Part shown: one piece after another, positions 17,518 through 26,793 of the stretch
How the letters are laid out: the number at the start of each line of letters is the position of its first letter
Position numbering within the stretch: position 1 is the first letter of the stretch
Assembly: GCA_963698165.1 (NCBI GenBank)
Contig: CAVOPT010000012.1
Coordinates: forward strand, 185,367-249,366
Reading direction: 5' to 3'
DNA from: JAAYUJ01 sp963698165
GTDB taxonomy: Bacteria; Desulfobacterota; Syntrophobacteria; Syntrophobacterales; Syntrophobacteraceae
Length of the DNA: 64,000 bases
Notes under the pieces: generated by a model
Database searches by the model: none
Told to the model about the DNA's origin: nothing
What the model saw: the letters and a program-made list of their open reading frames with translations, nothing else
Translations under genes and position numbers: made by a program

Positions 17518-18318
17518 TCATCCATTGTTGAGGAACAGGAGCGTTTCATCAACGAAGCGGGCGGGATTTTCCATTGGAATGGAATGACCGATTCCGGCCA
17601 TTTCCCTGAACTTGCCCCGACAGCCTTGAACAAGCTCCAGGGCGCTGTCACGGGGCACCAATGGATCGTCGGAGGCATGGAAGACCAAGGTGGGGCACCT
17701 CACCCCCTCGGCAAATTGCAAGGGCGGCGGGTGCTGCAGCATCGACTTGAGGTGCTCCAGGAGAGCTTCTCTGCGGTTGCGCCTGACCACGGCACGGACC
17801 ATGGCCGTGAGATTTCTTTCCTTCTCTTTCAGGTAGTTGTTGCCGAAGACAATGGGAAAAACTGCCCAGGCCATGGCTTCAAGGCCGGCTATTTCCAAGA
17901 TTTCCAACCAGGAACGCACCACCGCTCTGGCGCGGGGGCTCGCTGTGGCCCCAATGCCGCACAGAACCAGCCTGTCCGTGCGATCCGGCGCGCCTGACGC
18001 AAGAGCCAGGGCGACGCAGGCCCCGTGGCTCAGACCCGCCAGGTGGCATTTGCGAACTTCCAGACGGTCCAGTAGGGCTAGCAGGTCTTCGGCGTGACCG
18101 TCGACGGTCAGACTGTCGGCACCGCAATCACTTTTCCCCTGTGCCCTGGCGTCATAAGTGATGACCCGGAAACGGCCCCGGAGAACTTTGACATGTGCAG
18201 CCCAGTTGGCGGTGGTCTGTGTCGTGCCGTTCAAGAGGACGATTGTGGGGGCGGCACTGTCGAAGCCCACTGTTTCATAGTAGAGGCTGCAACCCCCCCT
18301 GGTGCGAAAATAAGGCAT
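17518..18318 (-). CDS. Alpha/beta hydrolase
   Basis: A 266-residue serine hydrolase fold. The nucleophile elbow is GLSHGA (Ser97), the acid lies in HASDDPLVP and the histidine in GIGHSIPMENP. The oxyanion region is LLNGTTQTTANW, where HG is replaced by NG. The closest shapes are 3-oxoadipate enol-lactonase-like or BioH-like esterases; the substrate is unknown. It starts 45 bp after lipA on the same strand and is probably the last gene of the gcv-lip operon, so a link to lipoyl or acyl metabolism is possible but not shown. Confidence 0.85.
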   Translation of the reverse strand: MPYFRTRGGCSLYYETVGFDSAAPTIVLLNGTTQTTANWAAHVKVLRGRFRVITYDARAQGKSDCGADSLTVDGHAEDLLALLDRLEVRKCHLAGLSHGACVALALASGAPDRTDRLVLCGIGATASPRARAVVRSWLEILEIAGLEAMAWAVFPIVFGNNYLKEKERNLTAMVRAVVRRNRREALLEHLKSMLQHPPPLQFAEGVRCPTLVFHASDDPLVPRDSALELVQGCRGKFREMAGIGHSIPMENPARFVDETLLFLNNG

Positions 18319-18363
18319 TGCAATCCGCCGCCCTCATTTAGTCAGAAAGACGATGACTTGCTT

Positions 18364-19251
18364 TCAAGTCTCGGTGGCTTCGTACAGTTCCCTGGCGTGA
18401 TAGGAACTGCGGACGAAGGGCCCGCCGGCAACTTCCGAAAAGCCGATTTCCCGGGCCGCTTGGTTCCAGCGGTTGAATTCCTCAGGAGTTACGAAGCGGA
18501 CCACGGGGAGATGGGCCGTGGAAGGCTGAAGGTATTGTCCCAGAGTGAGCATGCTGCATCCCGCATCGTGAAGGTCCTGCATCGTTTCAGCGATCTCATG
18601 TTCCCATTCCCCCAACCCCAGCATGATGCCTGATTTGGCCGGAATTTTGGGCAAGTGTCCAGAAGCGCGCCGCAGGAGTTCGAGGGAACGATCGTAGTCC
18701 GCCCCGGGGCGAACCACTGGATACAGCCGCCTGACGGTCTCAATGTTGTGATTCAAGACATCGGGTCCAGCGTTCAGGACCGTCCCCAGTGCGGCGGGGT
18801 CTCCCTGAAAATCGGGGATCAACACCTCCACTCGTCCGTCGGGGATTCGTTCCCGAAGTTCCCTGATGGTCTGGGCAAACAGGCTTGCTCCCCCGTCCGG
18901 AAGATCGTCTCGAGTGACCGAAGTGACGACCACGTATTTGAGACCCATGCGCTCGGCTCCTTCGGCCACTCTCGTGGGCTCCCCCGGGTCGGGGGGATAA
19001 AGGGTGCCGTGTTCCACCGCGCAGAACCGGCAGTGTCGCGTGCAGCCAGGCCCCATGATCAAGAATGTCGCCGTGTAGCGGGAGAAACACTCCCACTGGT
19101 TGGGACACTTGGCCTCCTGGCAAACCGTGTGAAGGCCCCCCTCTCGTATCACGTTTCGCACCCGTTCGTAGACCGGTCCGGTGGGGAGGCGGCGCCTGAG
19201 CCATGGCGGCTTCCGGGGACGCGATTCAGTGGGTAAACCTTCTTCTTTCAT
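18364..19251 (-). CDS. lipA: Lipoyl synthase
   Basis: Radical SAM enzyme that inserts two sulfurs into protein-bound octanoyl chains. Both clusters are seen: the auxiliary motif C44-x4-C49-x5-C55 (CQEAKCPNQWEC) and the radical SAM motif C70-x3-C74-x2-C77 (CTRHCRFC). The C-terminal RSSYHARE includes the serine that ligates the auxiliary cluster. At 295 residues it is full length. It lies behind lipB and the gcv genes, where it supplies lipoate for GcvH. Confidence 0.96.
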   Translation of the reverse strand: MKEEGLPTESRPRKPPWLRRRLPTGPVYERVRNVIREGGLHTVCQEAKCPNQWECFSRYTATFLIMGPGCTRHCRFCAVEHGTLYPPDPGEPTRVAEGAERMGLKYVVVTSVTRDDLPDGGASLFAQTIRELRERIPDGRVEVLIPDFQGDPAALGTVLNAGPDVLNHNIETVRRLYPVVRPGADYDRSLELLRRASGHLPKIPAKSGIMLGLGEWEHEIAETMQDLHDAGCSMLTLGQYLQPSTAHLPVVRFVTPEEFNRWNQAAREIGFSEVAGGPFVRSSYHARELYEATET

Positions 19252-19269
19252 ACCCCTTCAAGGCCTCTT

Positions 19270-19989
19270 TCATTCGGTGCCGGCACCGTGCAGCAGTCCC
19301 TGCACCATTTTCAGCGGTGCGGGCCGCATGCTGACCCGAAAAACGGATTCCATCCCCTGCCTGATCCAAAGACGCACTTCGTCCATTTCAATGCGGCAGG
19401 AGAGCTCGCGCTCCAGAGAGGTCATCGAAATCCCTTCCAGGCCGCAGGGATTGATCCAGCAGAACGGTTCGAGCGAGGTGTTCACATTGAACGCAAAGCC
19501 GTGGAAGGTAATGCCGCGGCGGATAGCAATGCCGATGCTTCCGAGTTTCCTCGAACCCGCCCAGACCCCCCGGTTGAGGGGATTCCTGACAGCCTGCACA
19601 CCAAAACGAGCCGCGGTTCTGATCATCACCTCTTCCAGGGCATGGACGTACTCTGCAACCTTCAGTTTGGCCCTGTGGAGATCCACGATGGGATAGCCGA
19701 CCAGCTGGCCCGGTCCATGGTGGGTGATGTTGCCGCCCCGTTCCACATGAACGACAGGAATCCCGGCCTGCTCCAGGCGTTCTTCCGAAACCGTCAGATT
19801 CTCCCGGCCGCCCCTTCGACCCAGTGTGAAAACCGGGGTGTGTTCAAGCAGGAAAAAGACGTCGCTGTCAAACACCCCGGTTCGCCGCATTTCCACCAGA
19901 TCCCTCTGGAGCTTCCACATCTCCCGGTAGTCCATGAGGGGCAGGTCTACGTAGAGCCACGACTGTGTCCTCGGATCACTTTCATCCAT
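19270..19989 (-). CDS. lipB: Octanoyl-ACP:protein octanoyltransferase
   Basis: Transfers octanoyl groups from acyl carrier protein to lipoyl domains. The conserved block GSRKLGSIGIAIRRGITFHGFAFNVN carries the catalytic lysine (K148), and the catalytic cysteine is C182 in INPCG. The ERGGNITHHGPGQLVGYP signature is complete. The 239 residues are normal. It lies between gcvPB and lipA on the same strand, completing a self-sufficient lipoylation set for glycine cleavage. Confidence 0.95.
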   Translation of the reverse strand: MDESDPRTQSWLYVDLPLMDYREMWKLQRDLVEMRRTGVFDSDVFFLLEHTPVFTLGRRGGRENLTVSEERLEQAGIPVVHVERGGNITHHGPGQLVGYPIVDLHRAKLKVAEYVHALEEVMIRTAARFGVQAVRNPLNRGVWAGSRKLGSIGIAIRRGITFHGFAFNVNTSLEPFCWINPCGLEGISMTSLERELSCRIEMDEVRLWIRQGMESVFRVSMRPAPLKMVQGLLHGAGTE

Positions 19990-20073
19990 TGCGAGCTCGC
20001 TGCCCTCCGGGTCTTCCTCGGCGTATAAATGACAAGGTCTTTCGGGCGGAATCCCGGCGGGCCCTTTGCGGTC

Positions 20074-21531
20074 TCAACAGGTGAGACAGGGATGTCTTGC
20101 CGCTCCCGTCTCATCCAGGCGCGTCACTTTGGCTTTTTCCGGGGCCTGGTGAAGCAGTTGCGGATTTTCCTCCGCCTCTCTCACGATGGCTTTGAACGCT
20201 TCAATAAAGAGATCGATGTCCTCTTTTGACTCCGTCTCCGTGGGCTCAATCATGATGGCGCCGTGAACAACCAAGGGGAAATAGATGGTGGGCGGGTGAA
20301 ATCCATAGTCCATGAGGCGCTTCGCCATATCCAGAGTGGAAACCTTGTAAGCTGCCTGCTTCGCGTCCGAAAACACGCACTCGTGCATGCAGGGTCGGTC
20401 GTAGGCGAGATGCAGTGCGTTCTTCAGCTTTTCCTTGACGTAGTTGGCGTTCAGGACCGCCAACTGACTCACCTTCTTCAGATCCCGTCCCATGGTCAGA
20501 ATGTAACTGTACGCTCTGATCAGGATGCCGACATTCCCGTAAAACGCATGCACCTTGCCTATGGAGTCCGGGAAGTCTTCAGAGAGCGCGTACTTCCCGT
20601 TTTCATGAACCACCCTGGGCACGGGCAGAAAGCGCTCCAACTCCTTGGCGACACAGATGGGCCCCGCCCCCGGTCCCCCTCCTCCGTGGGGTGTTGAAAA
20701 AGTCTTGTGGAGGTTGAGGTGCAGAACGTCGACTCCGATGTCGCGAAGGTTCACGATGCCCATAACAGCGTTCATGTTCGCGCCGTCGGCGTATAACAAT
20801 CCCCCTTTGGAATGGACGATTCCGGCGATTTCCCTGACGTTCTCCTCGAACAGCCCGAGTGTGTTGGGATTGGTCATCATGATGCCGGCCGTTTCTTCAT
20901 CCATCACCGCGGCGATGGTTTCGGGGGAGAGGATTCCCTGGTCGTTGGATTGCACTCCCACCGGTCGATACCCACACAAGGCGGCGCTGGCCGGGTTGGT
21001 GCCATGGGCGGTATCGGGAACGATGATCTTGCTGCGACGCGAGCCCTTGCTGCTGTGATGTGCATAAAAAACCAGCATGCCCGCAAGCTCCCCATGGGCG
21101 CCGGCGGCCGGCTGCAGGGAGACTGCATCCAGGCCGGTGATCTCCGCCAGAAGCCGCTCAAGCTCATGCATCATCCTGAGCACGCCTTGCGAAAGCTCCA
21201 TTGGAAGCAAGGGGTGAGCCCCCGCAAAACCCGGGAGGCAAGCCTGCCGCTCGTTCGTCTTGGGGTTGTACTTCATGGTGCACGACCCGAGGGGATACAT
21301 CCCGGTGTCCACGCCGAAATTCCAGGTAGACAGGCGTGTGTAATGGCGGACGACATCCGCCTCGCTCAAGTCGGGGAAGGCTGGGCCTTCTCCCAACAGT
21401 GCCTCGTCGATGGGGAAGGATTCCACGTCACGTCTCGGCAACGACATGGCGCATCTTCCCCGCTTCCCCTTTTCCATGATCAGGGGTTCATTCAGAATAA
21501 GACCTGTGGTCCCTGCGGATTCCTTCATCAT
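20074..21531 (-). CDS. gcvPB: Glycine dehydrogenase (decarboxylating) subunit 2
   Basis: Beta subunit of the split P-protein, the PLP enzyme that decarboxylates glycine and passes the aminomethyl group to lipoyl-GcvH. The PLP lysine lies in LNLHKTFSTPHGGGGPG, and other signatures are FGVDTGMYPLGSCTMKYNP and PDTAHGTNPASA. Length 485 is normal. It has a GAGGT ribosome binding site and starts 9 bases after gcvPA, so the two subunits are made together. Confidence 0.96.
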   Translation of the reverse strand: MMKESAGTTGLILNEPLIMEKGKRGRCAMSLPRRDVESFPIDEALLGEGPAFPDLSEADVVRHYTRLSTWNFGVDTGMYPLGSCTMKYNPKTNERQACLPGFAGAHPLLPMELSQGVLRMMHELERLLAEITGLDAVSLQPAAGAHGELAGMLVFYAHHSSKGSRRSKIIVPDTAHGTNPASAALCGYRPVGVQSNDQGILSPETIAAVMDEETAGIMMTNPNTLGLFEENVREIAGIVHSKGGLLYADGANMNAVMGIVNLRDIGVDVLHLNLHKTFSTPHGGGGPGAGPICVAKELERFLPVPRVVHENGKYALSEDFPDSIGKVHAFYGNVGILIRAYSYILTMGRDLKKVSQLAVLNANYVKEKLKNALHLAYDRPCMHECVFSDAKQAAYKVSTLDMAKRLMDYGFHPPTIYFPLVVHGAIMIEPTETESKEDIDLFIEAFKAIVREAEENPQLLHQAPEKAKVTRLDETGAARHPCLTC

Positions 21532-21540
21532 TCAACCTCG

Positions 21541-22881
21541 CTATCGCCCATGGCTCTGTAGTTCCTTCACCAGGTCGTCCATATCGTCTTTGCTCTTGGT
21601 CTCCGTCACACAGAGCAGGTAATGGCGCTCCAGCTCAGGATAGTATGGGGCAAGAGGGACCCCTGCGACGATCTTCCTGTCAAGCAATTCCCTGTACTTC
21701 GGCTTAAATTCGGCAGGGAACTCCACCACGAACTCGTTGAACGTCGGACCGGCAAAGGTCGGTGGGAGCCCCGCTTTGCTCAGCTCCCGCTTCAGGTATT
21801 CGCTCTTGTCGTAATTGAGCCGCGCCAGGGCCTGGAGCCCTGTACCGCCCAGTGAGGCCATGTACATGGCGCTTGTCAGGGCACAAAAACCGCTGTTTGT
21901 ACAGATGTTCGAAGTCGCCTTTTCCCGTCGAATGTGCTGCTCACGGGTTGACAGCGTCAGTACAAACCCTGTTTTTCCATTCCGATCCTGGGTCTTTCCA
22001 ATCAGGCGGCCCGGCATGTTGCGCATGTACTGTTTGAGGCAGGCGAACATGCCCAGACCGGGGCCCCCAAAGCTCTGGGGGATGCCGAAGCTCTGGCCTT
22101 CCCCACAGGCGATGTCGGCACCCAGACTGCCAGGGTTTTTCAATAGCCCGTAAGCGAGCGGCTCCGTGAAGCCGGAGACGAGAAGCGCTTTCTTCTCCTT
22201 TGCGATCCTCCCTGCCGCGGCAAGATCCTCGACACAACCGAAAAAGTTGGGCGACTGAACGGCGACCGCGGCCAGGTTCTCCAAAGCGTCCAGTTTGCTG
22301 AGATCCGTCCGGCCATCCTTCATGTAAGGGAGTTCCACGATTTCGAAATCCGAAGGCTCCAGGTAAGTCCTGACCACGCGCCGGTAGAGCGGATGGACCG
22401 CGCTGGAGAGGGCCACCCTCTTGCTTCGGGTCGTCCGACTTGCCATGAGAAGGGCTTCCGCAAGGGCCGACGCGCCGTCGTACATGGATGCGTTGGCCAC
22501 ATCCATGCCCAGCAGGAAAGCCACGAAACTCTGGTACTCGAAAATCGCCTGCAGCGTCCCCTGACTGATCTCCGGCTGGTAAGGGGTGTAGGCGGTGGAG
22601 AACTCCGAGCGACCCAAGAGGTAGTGGAGCGAGGCGGGGACATGGTGCTCGTAGCTCCCGGCTCCCATATAGATCTTGTACTCCGGCGGAGCGGCCATGG
22701 TGCTGGCCAGGTCCCTCATGTGGTCGTTCAGCTCCCACTCTGTCATGGGCTCGGGGAGGTTGAGCTCGCTCTTCCGGCGGCAATCATCCGGAATGGTCGA
22801 AAAGAGGTCGTCCAGGCTGCTGATCCCGACCACCCCAAGCATTTCGATGATGTCTTCCCTGGTGTGGGGTAGATATCTCAT
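21541..22881 (-). CDS. gcvPA: Glycine dehydrogenase (decarboxylating) subunit 1
   Basis: Alpha subunit of the split P-protein, 446 residues. It begins MRYLPHTREDIIEMLGVVGI and carries YTPYQPEISQGTLQAIFEYQ and CGEGQSFGIPQSFGGPGLG, typical of GcvPA. It lacks the PLP lysine, as expected. The ATG overlaps the stop of gcvH (ATGA), so the two are coupled. Confidence 0.96.
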   Translation of the reverse strand: MRYLPHTREDIIEMLGVVGISSLDDLFSTIPDDCRRKSELNLPEPMTEWELNDHMRDLASTMAAPPEYKIYMGAGSYEHHVPASLHYLLGRSEFSTAYTPYQPEISQGTLQAIFEYQSFVAFLLGMDVANASMYDGASALAEALLMASRTTRSKRVALSSAVHPLYRRVVRTYLEPSDFEIVELPYMKDGRTDLSKLDALENLAAVAVQSPNFFGCVEDLAAAGRIAKEKKALLVSGFTEPLAYGLLKNPGSLGADIACGEGQSFGIPQSFGGPGLGMFACLKQYMRNMPGRLIGKTQDRNGKTGFVLTLSTREQHIRREKATSNICTNSGFCALTSAMYMASLGGTGLQALARLNYDKSEYLKRELSKAGLPPTFAGPTFNEFVVEFPAEFKPKYRELLDRKIVAGVPLAPYYPELERHYLLCVTETKSKDDMDDLVKELQSHGR

Positions 22882-23285
22882 TTCTGCATCCCCTTTAACA
22901 TCTCGAGGTAAGCCTCCCTGGTCATAAGCACACCCATTTCGGAGGGGTCGCTGGGTTTCAGCTCGACAATCCAGCCATTGCCGTAAGGGTCCTCGTTGAC
23001 CAGGGCAGGCGACTCTTCCAGACTGCCGTTAATCGAGACAACCTCTCCACTCACGGGTATGAACATCTCCGCCACCGCCTTGACCGACTCAAGCGTCCCA
23101 AAAACATCCCCCTTGCCGAGCTCCGCCCCCACCTCGGGCATTTCCACGAAAACGATGTCCCCCAGTTGATCCTGGGCATAGTCCGTGATGCCGATGCGAA
23201 CCTTATCCCCGTCGGCCTTTGCCCACTCATGATCATTGCTGTACTTCACGTCTTCCGGCAAGCTCAATTCACCGATCTCTTTCAT
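22878..23285 (-). CDS. gcvH: Glycine cleavage H protein
   Basis: Lipoyl carrier of the glycine cleavage system, 135 residues. The lipoylated lysine is K69 in GTLESVKAVAEM, and the flanks IGITDYAQDQLGDIVFVEMPEVG and NEDPYGNGWIVELKP are canonical. It lies 19 bases behind gcvT with a GGAGA ribosome binding site. Confidence 0.97.
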   Translation of the reverse strand: MKEIGELSLPEDVKYSNDHEWAKADGDKVRIGITDYAQDQLGDIVFVEMPEVGAELGKGDVFGTLESVKAVAEMFIPVSGEVVSINGSLEESPALVNEDPYGNGWIVELKPSDPSEMGVLMTREAYLEMLKGMQK

Positions 23286-23304
23286 GGCAGTCTCTCCTTT
23301 GCTG

Positions 23305-24579
23305 TTAGATCATTTCCGTAATAGGGCGGCGAGCCGTGCGATGCGGCCGTATGTCATCCACGATGGTCACTCTGATTTTGCGCCTCTGGTCCTTGAGGTC
23401 CACAGTGTCCCCCGGAGCCAGCTTTCGCCTCACCTTCACGTACCCGCAGCTCAACCCCTTCGGTTCAAAACCCACCGGCTTGTCGGGACTTGCAATGCTG
23501 TAAATCCTCTCTCCGTGGCGGCCGATGCCCATGTCGGTCGCACATGTAAGCACCGTGCCGATTTCGGTTCCTTCAAGGTCCAGCACCGTGGCCGGGTCTC
23601 CCGTGGAGACCTTGCGGAGGTCGTTTCCCACAAAGGGGAGAGTGTACTCGGGGTCTTTGACGTTCAAGAGAGCTTCAGAACCGATGAAAGTCTTGGTGAA
23701 CCCTGTCTGGTCAGCGTTGTAAGGCAGCGAAAAGAGCCAGGGATTGTTGACAAAGGGCCAGTTCCCGATGTCCTGGTGAGACAGAGGAAGAAGAGCACCG
23801 GTTCGGAGCGAATCCCGGGCGGCCAGGCCACAGGGCATGATGCCGAATTCCTTTCCGGCATGGAGAATTCCTTCCCACAGGGTGACCAGGTGGGAAGGAT
23901 CCATAAGGATCTCAAACCCAAACTCCCCCGTGTAACCCGTGCGCGACAGGAGGATGGGGGTCCCGTCCGAGAGACACACAGAATGGGATAGGGGCGAGGC
24001 CTCGTCGAAATGCCCCTTAAAAGAGAAATAGGCCAGCTTCGCGAAAGCAGACGCAGGATCGCGCAGAAGCCTTCCGAGCACCTTTGCAGCCATGGGGCCC
24101 TGGAGATCCATCTTTCCCACCTTGTCCGTCAAGTCGTCCACTTGTGCGCCCCAGTCACCGACGTGAGAAAGGAGGTGTTTCGCAATCACTGGTCCCATGC
24201 CTGCATTGACGACGACCACGAAATCATCTTCTGCAAGCCGATACACAATGGCATCGTCCATGGTTTCACCGCGTTCGTTCAGGTAGACGCCGTAGACGCA
24301 TCTTCCAGGGGTGAGGCGGGCCTTGTCCTTGCCCACGCAGGCGGAAAGGTCCTTGGAAAAACAAGACTGGAGGAGCTTGAATGCGTCGACGCCGGTCACG
24401 GCCATGACCGCCATATGACTGGTGTCGAAAATACCGACGCTCGTGAGCACACTCAAGTGTTCCTGTTTGACGCCTGTGGGATACCAAAGGGGCATCTCGT
24501 AGCCGCCGAAATCGGCCATGTTGGCTCCTCTGACCACATGCCAATCGTGCAGTGGCGTCTTCCTGATGGCTTTCTCCAT
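23305..24579 (-). CDS. gcvT: Aminomethyltransferase (T protein)
   Basis: Transfers the aminomethyl carbon from GcvH to tetrahydrofolate and releases ammonia. Visible features are LHDWHVVRGANMADFGGYEMP, the folate region GVFDTSHM-like GIFDTSHMAVMAVTG, SRTGYTGEFGFEI and the RDSLRTGALLPL block. At 424 residues it is about 50 longer than typical GcvT; the extra length is in the middle and C-terminal barrel (SHQDIGNWPFVNNPWLFSL). It lies behind lrp in the operon. Confidence 0.94.
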   Translation of the reverse strand: MEKAIRKTPLHDWHVVRGANMADFGGYEMPLWYPTGVKQEHLSVLTSVGIFDTSHMAVMAVTGVDAFKLLQSCFSKDLSACVGKDKARLTPGRCVYGVYLNERGETMDDAIVYRLAEDDFVVVVNAGMGPVIAKHLLSHVGDWGAQVDDLTDKVGKMDLQGPMAAKVLGRLLRDPASAFAKLAYFSFKGHFDEASPLSHSVCLSDGTPILLSRTGYTGEFGFEILMDPSHLVTLWEGILHAGKEFGIMPCGLAARDSLRTGALLPLSHQDIGNWPFVNNPWLFSLPYNADQTGFTKTFIGSEALLNVKDPEYTLPFVGNDLRKVSTGDPATVLDLEGTEIGTVLTCATDMGIGRHGERIYSIASPDKPVGFEPKGLSCGYVKVRRKLAPGDTVDLKDQRRKIRVTIVDDIRPHRTARRPITEMI

Positions 24580-24649
24580 GGTAGTCTCCCTGTTTGTAAG
24601 GAGTTGTGAGGACAGATTGAGAAGGCACCGTCCTTTCAGCTGACATCCC

Positions 24650-25093
24650 CTAAAGAATATAGGGCACCTTCAAGTCGTAGCTCTTGAAAACCACGAAGGT
24701 TTCCAAGGACTGTACACCCTCGATGCGGGAAACCTCCTCCGTGTAAAATTCAAGTATGTCATAGTCTTCCTTGAAGAGAACGAGGAGGAAAAGATCGTAA
24801 CGGCCGGTCACCACAACGACGGAGACCACCCCTCGGAGCTTGCTGAATTCCTCTCCCTTCCTCACAAGGTCCATGTTCTGGAGTTTTACGCCGATCAGGG
24901 CCAGTGTGTGCCCTTGAATGGCCTCGGGATTCACCAGTCCGGAAATGACCAGCGTCCCTTCCTTGATCAGCTTCTTCACACGTGCACGGACGGTGTTTTC
25001 GGTCAGATTCAAAGCTTCCGCTATTTTCTTGAAGGGTTTTCTGCCGTCCCTGAGGTGTTTGATGATGGCTAGATTGGTACCGTCGATTCTCAT
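24650..25093 (-). CDS. Lrp/AsnC-family regulator heading the gcv operon
   Basis: A 147-residue regulator. It has an N-terminal winged helix (IIKHLRDGRKPFKKIAEALNLTENTVRARVKKLIKEG) and a C-terminal RAM/ACT ligand domain (GVVSVVVVTGRYDLFLLVLF). Lrp-type proteins bind amino acids and control their own and neighbouring genes. Its place as first gene before gcvT makes glycine, serine or alanine a likely ligand and the gcv operon a likely target. This is an inference from position. Confidence 0.9.
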   Translation of the reverse strand: MRIDGTNLAIIKHLRDGRKPFKKIAEALNLTENTVRARVKKLIKEGTLVISGLVNPEAIQGHTLALIGVKLQNMDLVRKGEEFSKLRGVVSVVVVTGRYDLFLLVLFKEDYDILEFYTEEVSRIEGVQSLETFVVFKSYDLKVPYIL

Positions 25094-25122
25094 GGTTTAA
25101 CTCCAGGGTGAGCCCTCAGAGA

Positions 25123-25151
25123 CGATTAAATGCTTTTGGTGATTATGTCAA
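25123..25151 (-). promoter_or_regulatory. Sigma-70 promoter of the lrp-gcv operon
   Basis: On the minus strand TTGACA (25151-25146), exactly 17 bp, then TAATCG (25128-25123), with the lrp start 30 bases downstream. It lies in a 300-bp AT-rich gap shared with the divergent dsdA gene. No other gene is seen in this gap. Confidence 0.65.
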
Positions 25152-25339
25152 TAAAAAAGCGCCTTTATTTCTAAAACATAAATTTTTTGCATTGATTTTT
25201 ATTGAAAAGTAGGTATTCATCGATGTAATCGTAAGCGAGGTCAGAATTTGTTTAGTTGCCGATTGCAAAGAGTGTTCGGTTATCAAAATGGTCATTTTAG
25301 AGCCGGTCACACAGGTCTTGACCATCTGGTTCTAAACAG

Positions 25340-25353
25340 TTTGCAAGAGGCTC
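25340..25353 (+). repeat. Left copy of a 14-bp inverted repeat around dsdA
   Basis: TTTGCAAGAGGCTC here is the exact reverse complement of 26780-26793. The two copies lie just outside the ribosome binding site and the stop of dsdA. The sequence resembles terminal repeats of insertion sequences, but no transposase is present. Confidence 0.6.
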
Positions 25354-25393
25354 TGGTTATTAAATAAAATTTTGATAAAGCGAGGTAATTGGC

Positions 25394-26770
25394 ATGAATG
25401 AAAAAGCTGTTGTGGCTGGCATGAGCATTTCCGAGTGGAAGGAAAAATTCCCACTCATGGGCAAGGTTATGAATCTTGATGAGGCTTTCTGGACAAACGG
25501 AAAGTATGAGAGCTTCGAGGATGCAATCAAGAAAATCGACATAGGTCTGGATGACGCCAAGGATGCAGAGGACAGGCTCAAACGATTCGCTCCATACATA
25601 GCCAAGGTATTCCCTGCCACAAGGGAGGCCGGCGGGATAATTGAATCTCCCACTGTCAGGATACCAAAAATGAAGTCCGAGGTTGAAGCTTTCTTCGGTA
25701 CGGCTATAAAAGGCGAGCTGTTGCTCAAATGCGACAGCCAATTGGCGATATCAGGCTCAATAAAGGCCAGGGGCGGTATATACGAGGTGCTGAAGCATGC
25801 CGAGGAACTGGCAATAGAAGCCGGCATGCTCAGCACTGGTGACGATTATTCAAAGCTCGATAGCGACGAGTTCAAGAGCCTTTTCTCAGGCTACTCGATA
25901 GCGGTCGGCTCCACAGGCAATCTGGGCCTAAGCATAGGCATAATGAGCGCGCAGCTGGGCTTCAAGGTTTATGTCCACATGTCAGCAGATGCAAAGCAGT
26001 GGAAAAAGGATCTCCTAAGAAGCAAGGGTGTAACTGTTGTGGAGTATGAGTCGGACTACAGCAAGGCCGTTGAGGAAGGCAGAAGACAATCTGAATCCGA
26101 TCCGAATATGTACTTCGTAGACGACGAAAACTCAAAAAACCTCTTCATGGGTTATGCAGTAGCAGCCTCCAGGCTAAAAGGGCAGCTCGATGATATGGGA
26201 GTGAAGGTCGACAGGGAGCATCCCCTGTTTGTATACCTTCCATGCGGCGTCGGCGGAGGCCCTGGAGGAGTCACATTCGGCCTAAAGCTAATGTTCAAGG
26301 ACAATGTGCACTGCTTCTTCGCTGAGCCTACTCACTCGCCGTGCATGCTAATAGGCCTGATGAGCGGGCTTCACGACAAGGTGTGCGTGCAGGACTTTGG
26401 CATAGACAACAAGACCGCCGCAGACGGACTCGCCGTAGGCAGGGCTTCGGGCTTTGTGGGCAAGGTGCTCGAAAACCTCATAAGCGGCTGTTGCACTGTA
26501 AAGGATGAAACAATGTACATGATGCTCAGCAAGATGATAGATTCCGAGGGAATAACGCTCGAACCTTCTGCGCTTGCGGGCGTTCCGGGCGCTGCCATGC
26601 TCTTTGGAGATGCACTTGGCCAGGAATACATCAAGTCAAGGGGCCTTGAAAGCTTCATGGACGGCTCCTCGCACATAGCATGGGCCACTGGCGGAAGCAT
26701 GGTTCCGGAAGAGATTATGGACGAATATTACGCTACAGGCAAAAGGCTGCTCTCCCAGCCTTTAAAATAG
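25394..26770 (+). CDS. dsdA: D-serine ammonia-lyase
   Basis: PLP enzyme that turns D-serine into pyruvate and ammonia. The 458-residue protein aligns along its length with DsdA. The PLP lysine is K124 in ISGSIKARGGIYEVL; other blocks are YSIAVGSTGNLGLSIGIMSA, YLPCGVGGGPGGVTFGLKL and FFAEPTHSPCML. The start has GAGGT ten bases upstream. Codon use differs from its neighbours, with many ATA isoleucine and AGG arginine codons and lower GC, closer to anaerobic Firmicutes. Together with the flanking inverted repeats this suggests acquisition by transfer. It sits between the gcv operon and lpd, and feeds the same pyruvate/C1 pool. Confidence 0.95.
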   Translation: MNEKAVVAGMSISEWKEKFPLMGKVMNLDEAFWTNGKYESFEDAIKKIDIGLDDAKDAEDRLKRFAPYIAKVFPATREAGGIIESPTVRIPKMKSEVEAFFGTAIKGELLLKCDSQLAISGSIKARGGIYEVLKHAEELAIEAGMLSTGDDYSKLDSDEFKSLFSGYSIAVGSTGNLGLSIGIMSAQLGFKVYVHMSADAKQWKKDLLRSKGVTVVEYESDYSKAVEEGRRQSESDPNMYFVDDENSKNLFMGYAVAASRLKGQLDDMGVKVDREHPLFVYLPCGVGGGPGGVTFGLKLMFKDNVHCFFAEPTHSPCMLIGLMSGLHDKVCVQDFGIDNKTAADGLAVGRASGFVGKVLENLISGCCTVKDETMYMMLSKMIDSEGITLEPSALAGVPGAAMLFGDALGQEYIKSRGLESFMDGSSHIAWATGGSMVPEEIMDEYYATGKRLLSQPLK

Positions 26771-26779
26771 CTAACGTGT

Positions 26780-26793
26780 GAGCCTCTTGCAAA
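26780..26793 (+). repeat. Right copy of the 14-bp inverted repeat around dsdA
   Basis: GAGCCTCTTGCAAA, the reverse complement of 25340-25353, 9 bases after the dsdA stop. The rest of the gap to lpd (26794-27060) has a 9-bp inverted pair GAGCTTCAT/ATGAAGCTC (26828-26836, 26896-26904) and no gene. Confidence 0.6.

Noticed and set aside
24580..24649. Glycine riboswitch before gcvT
   Set aside because: Only 70 bp separate lrp and gcvT and none of the glycine riboswitch core is visible; control probably comes from Lrp.
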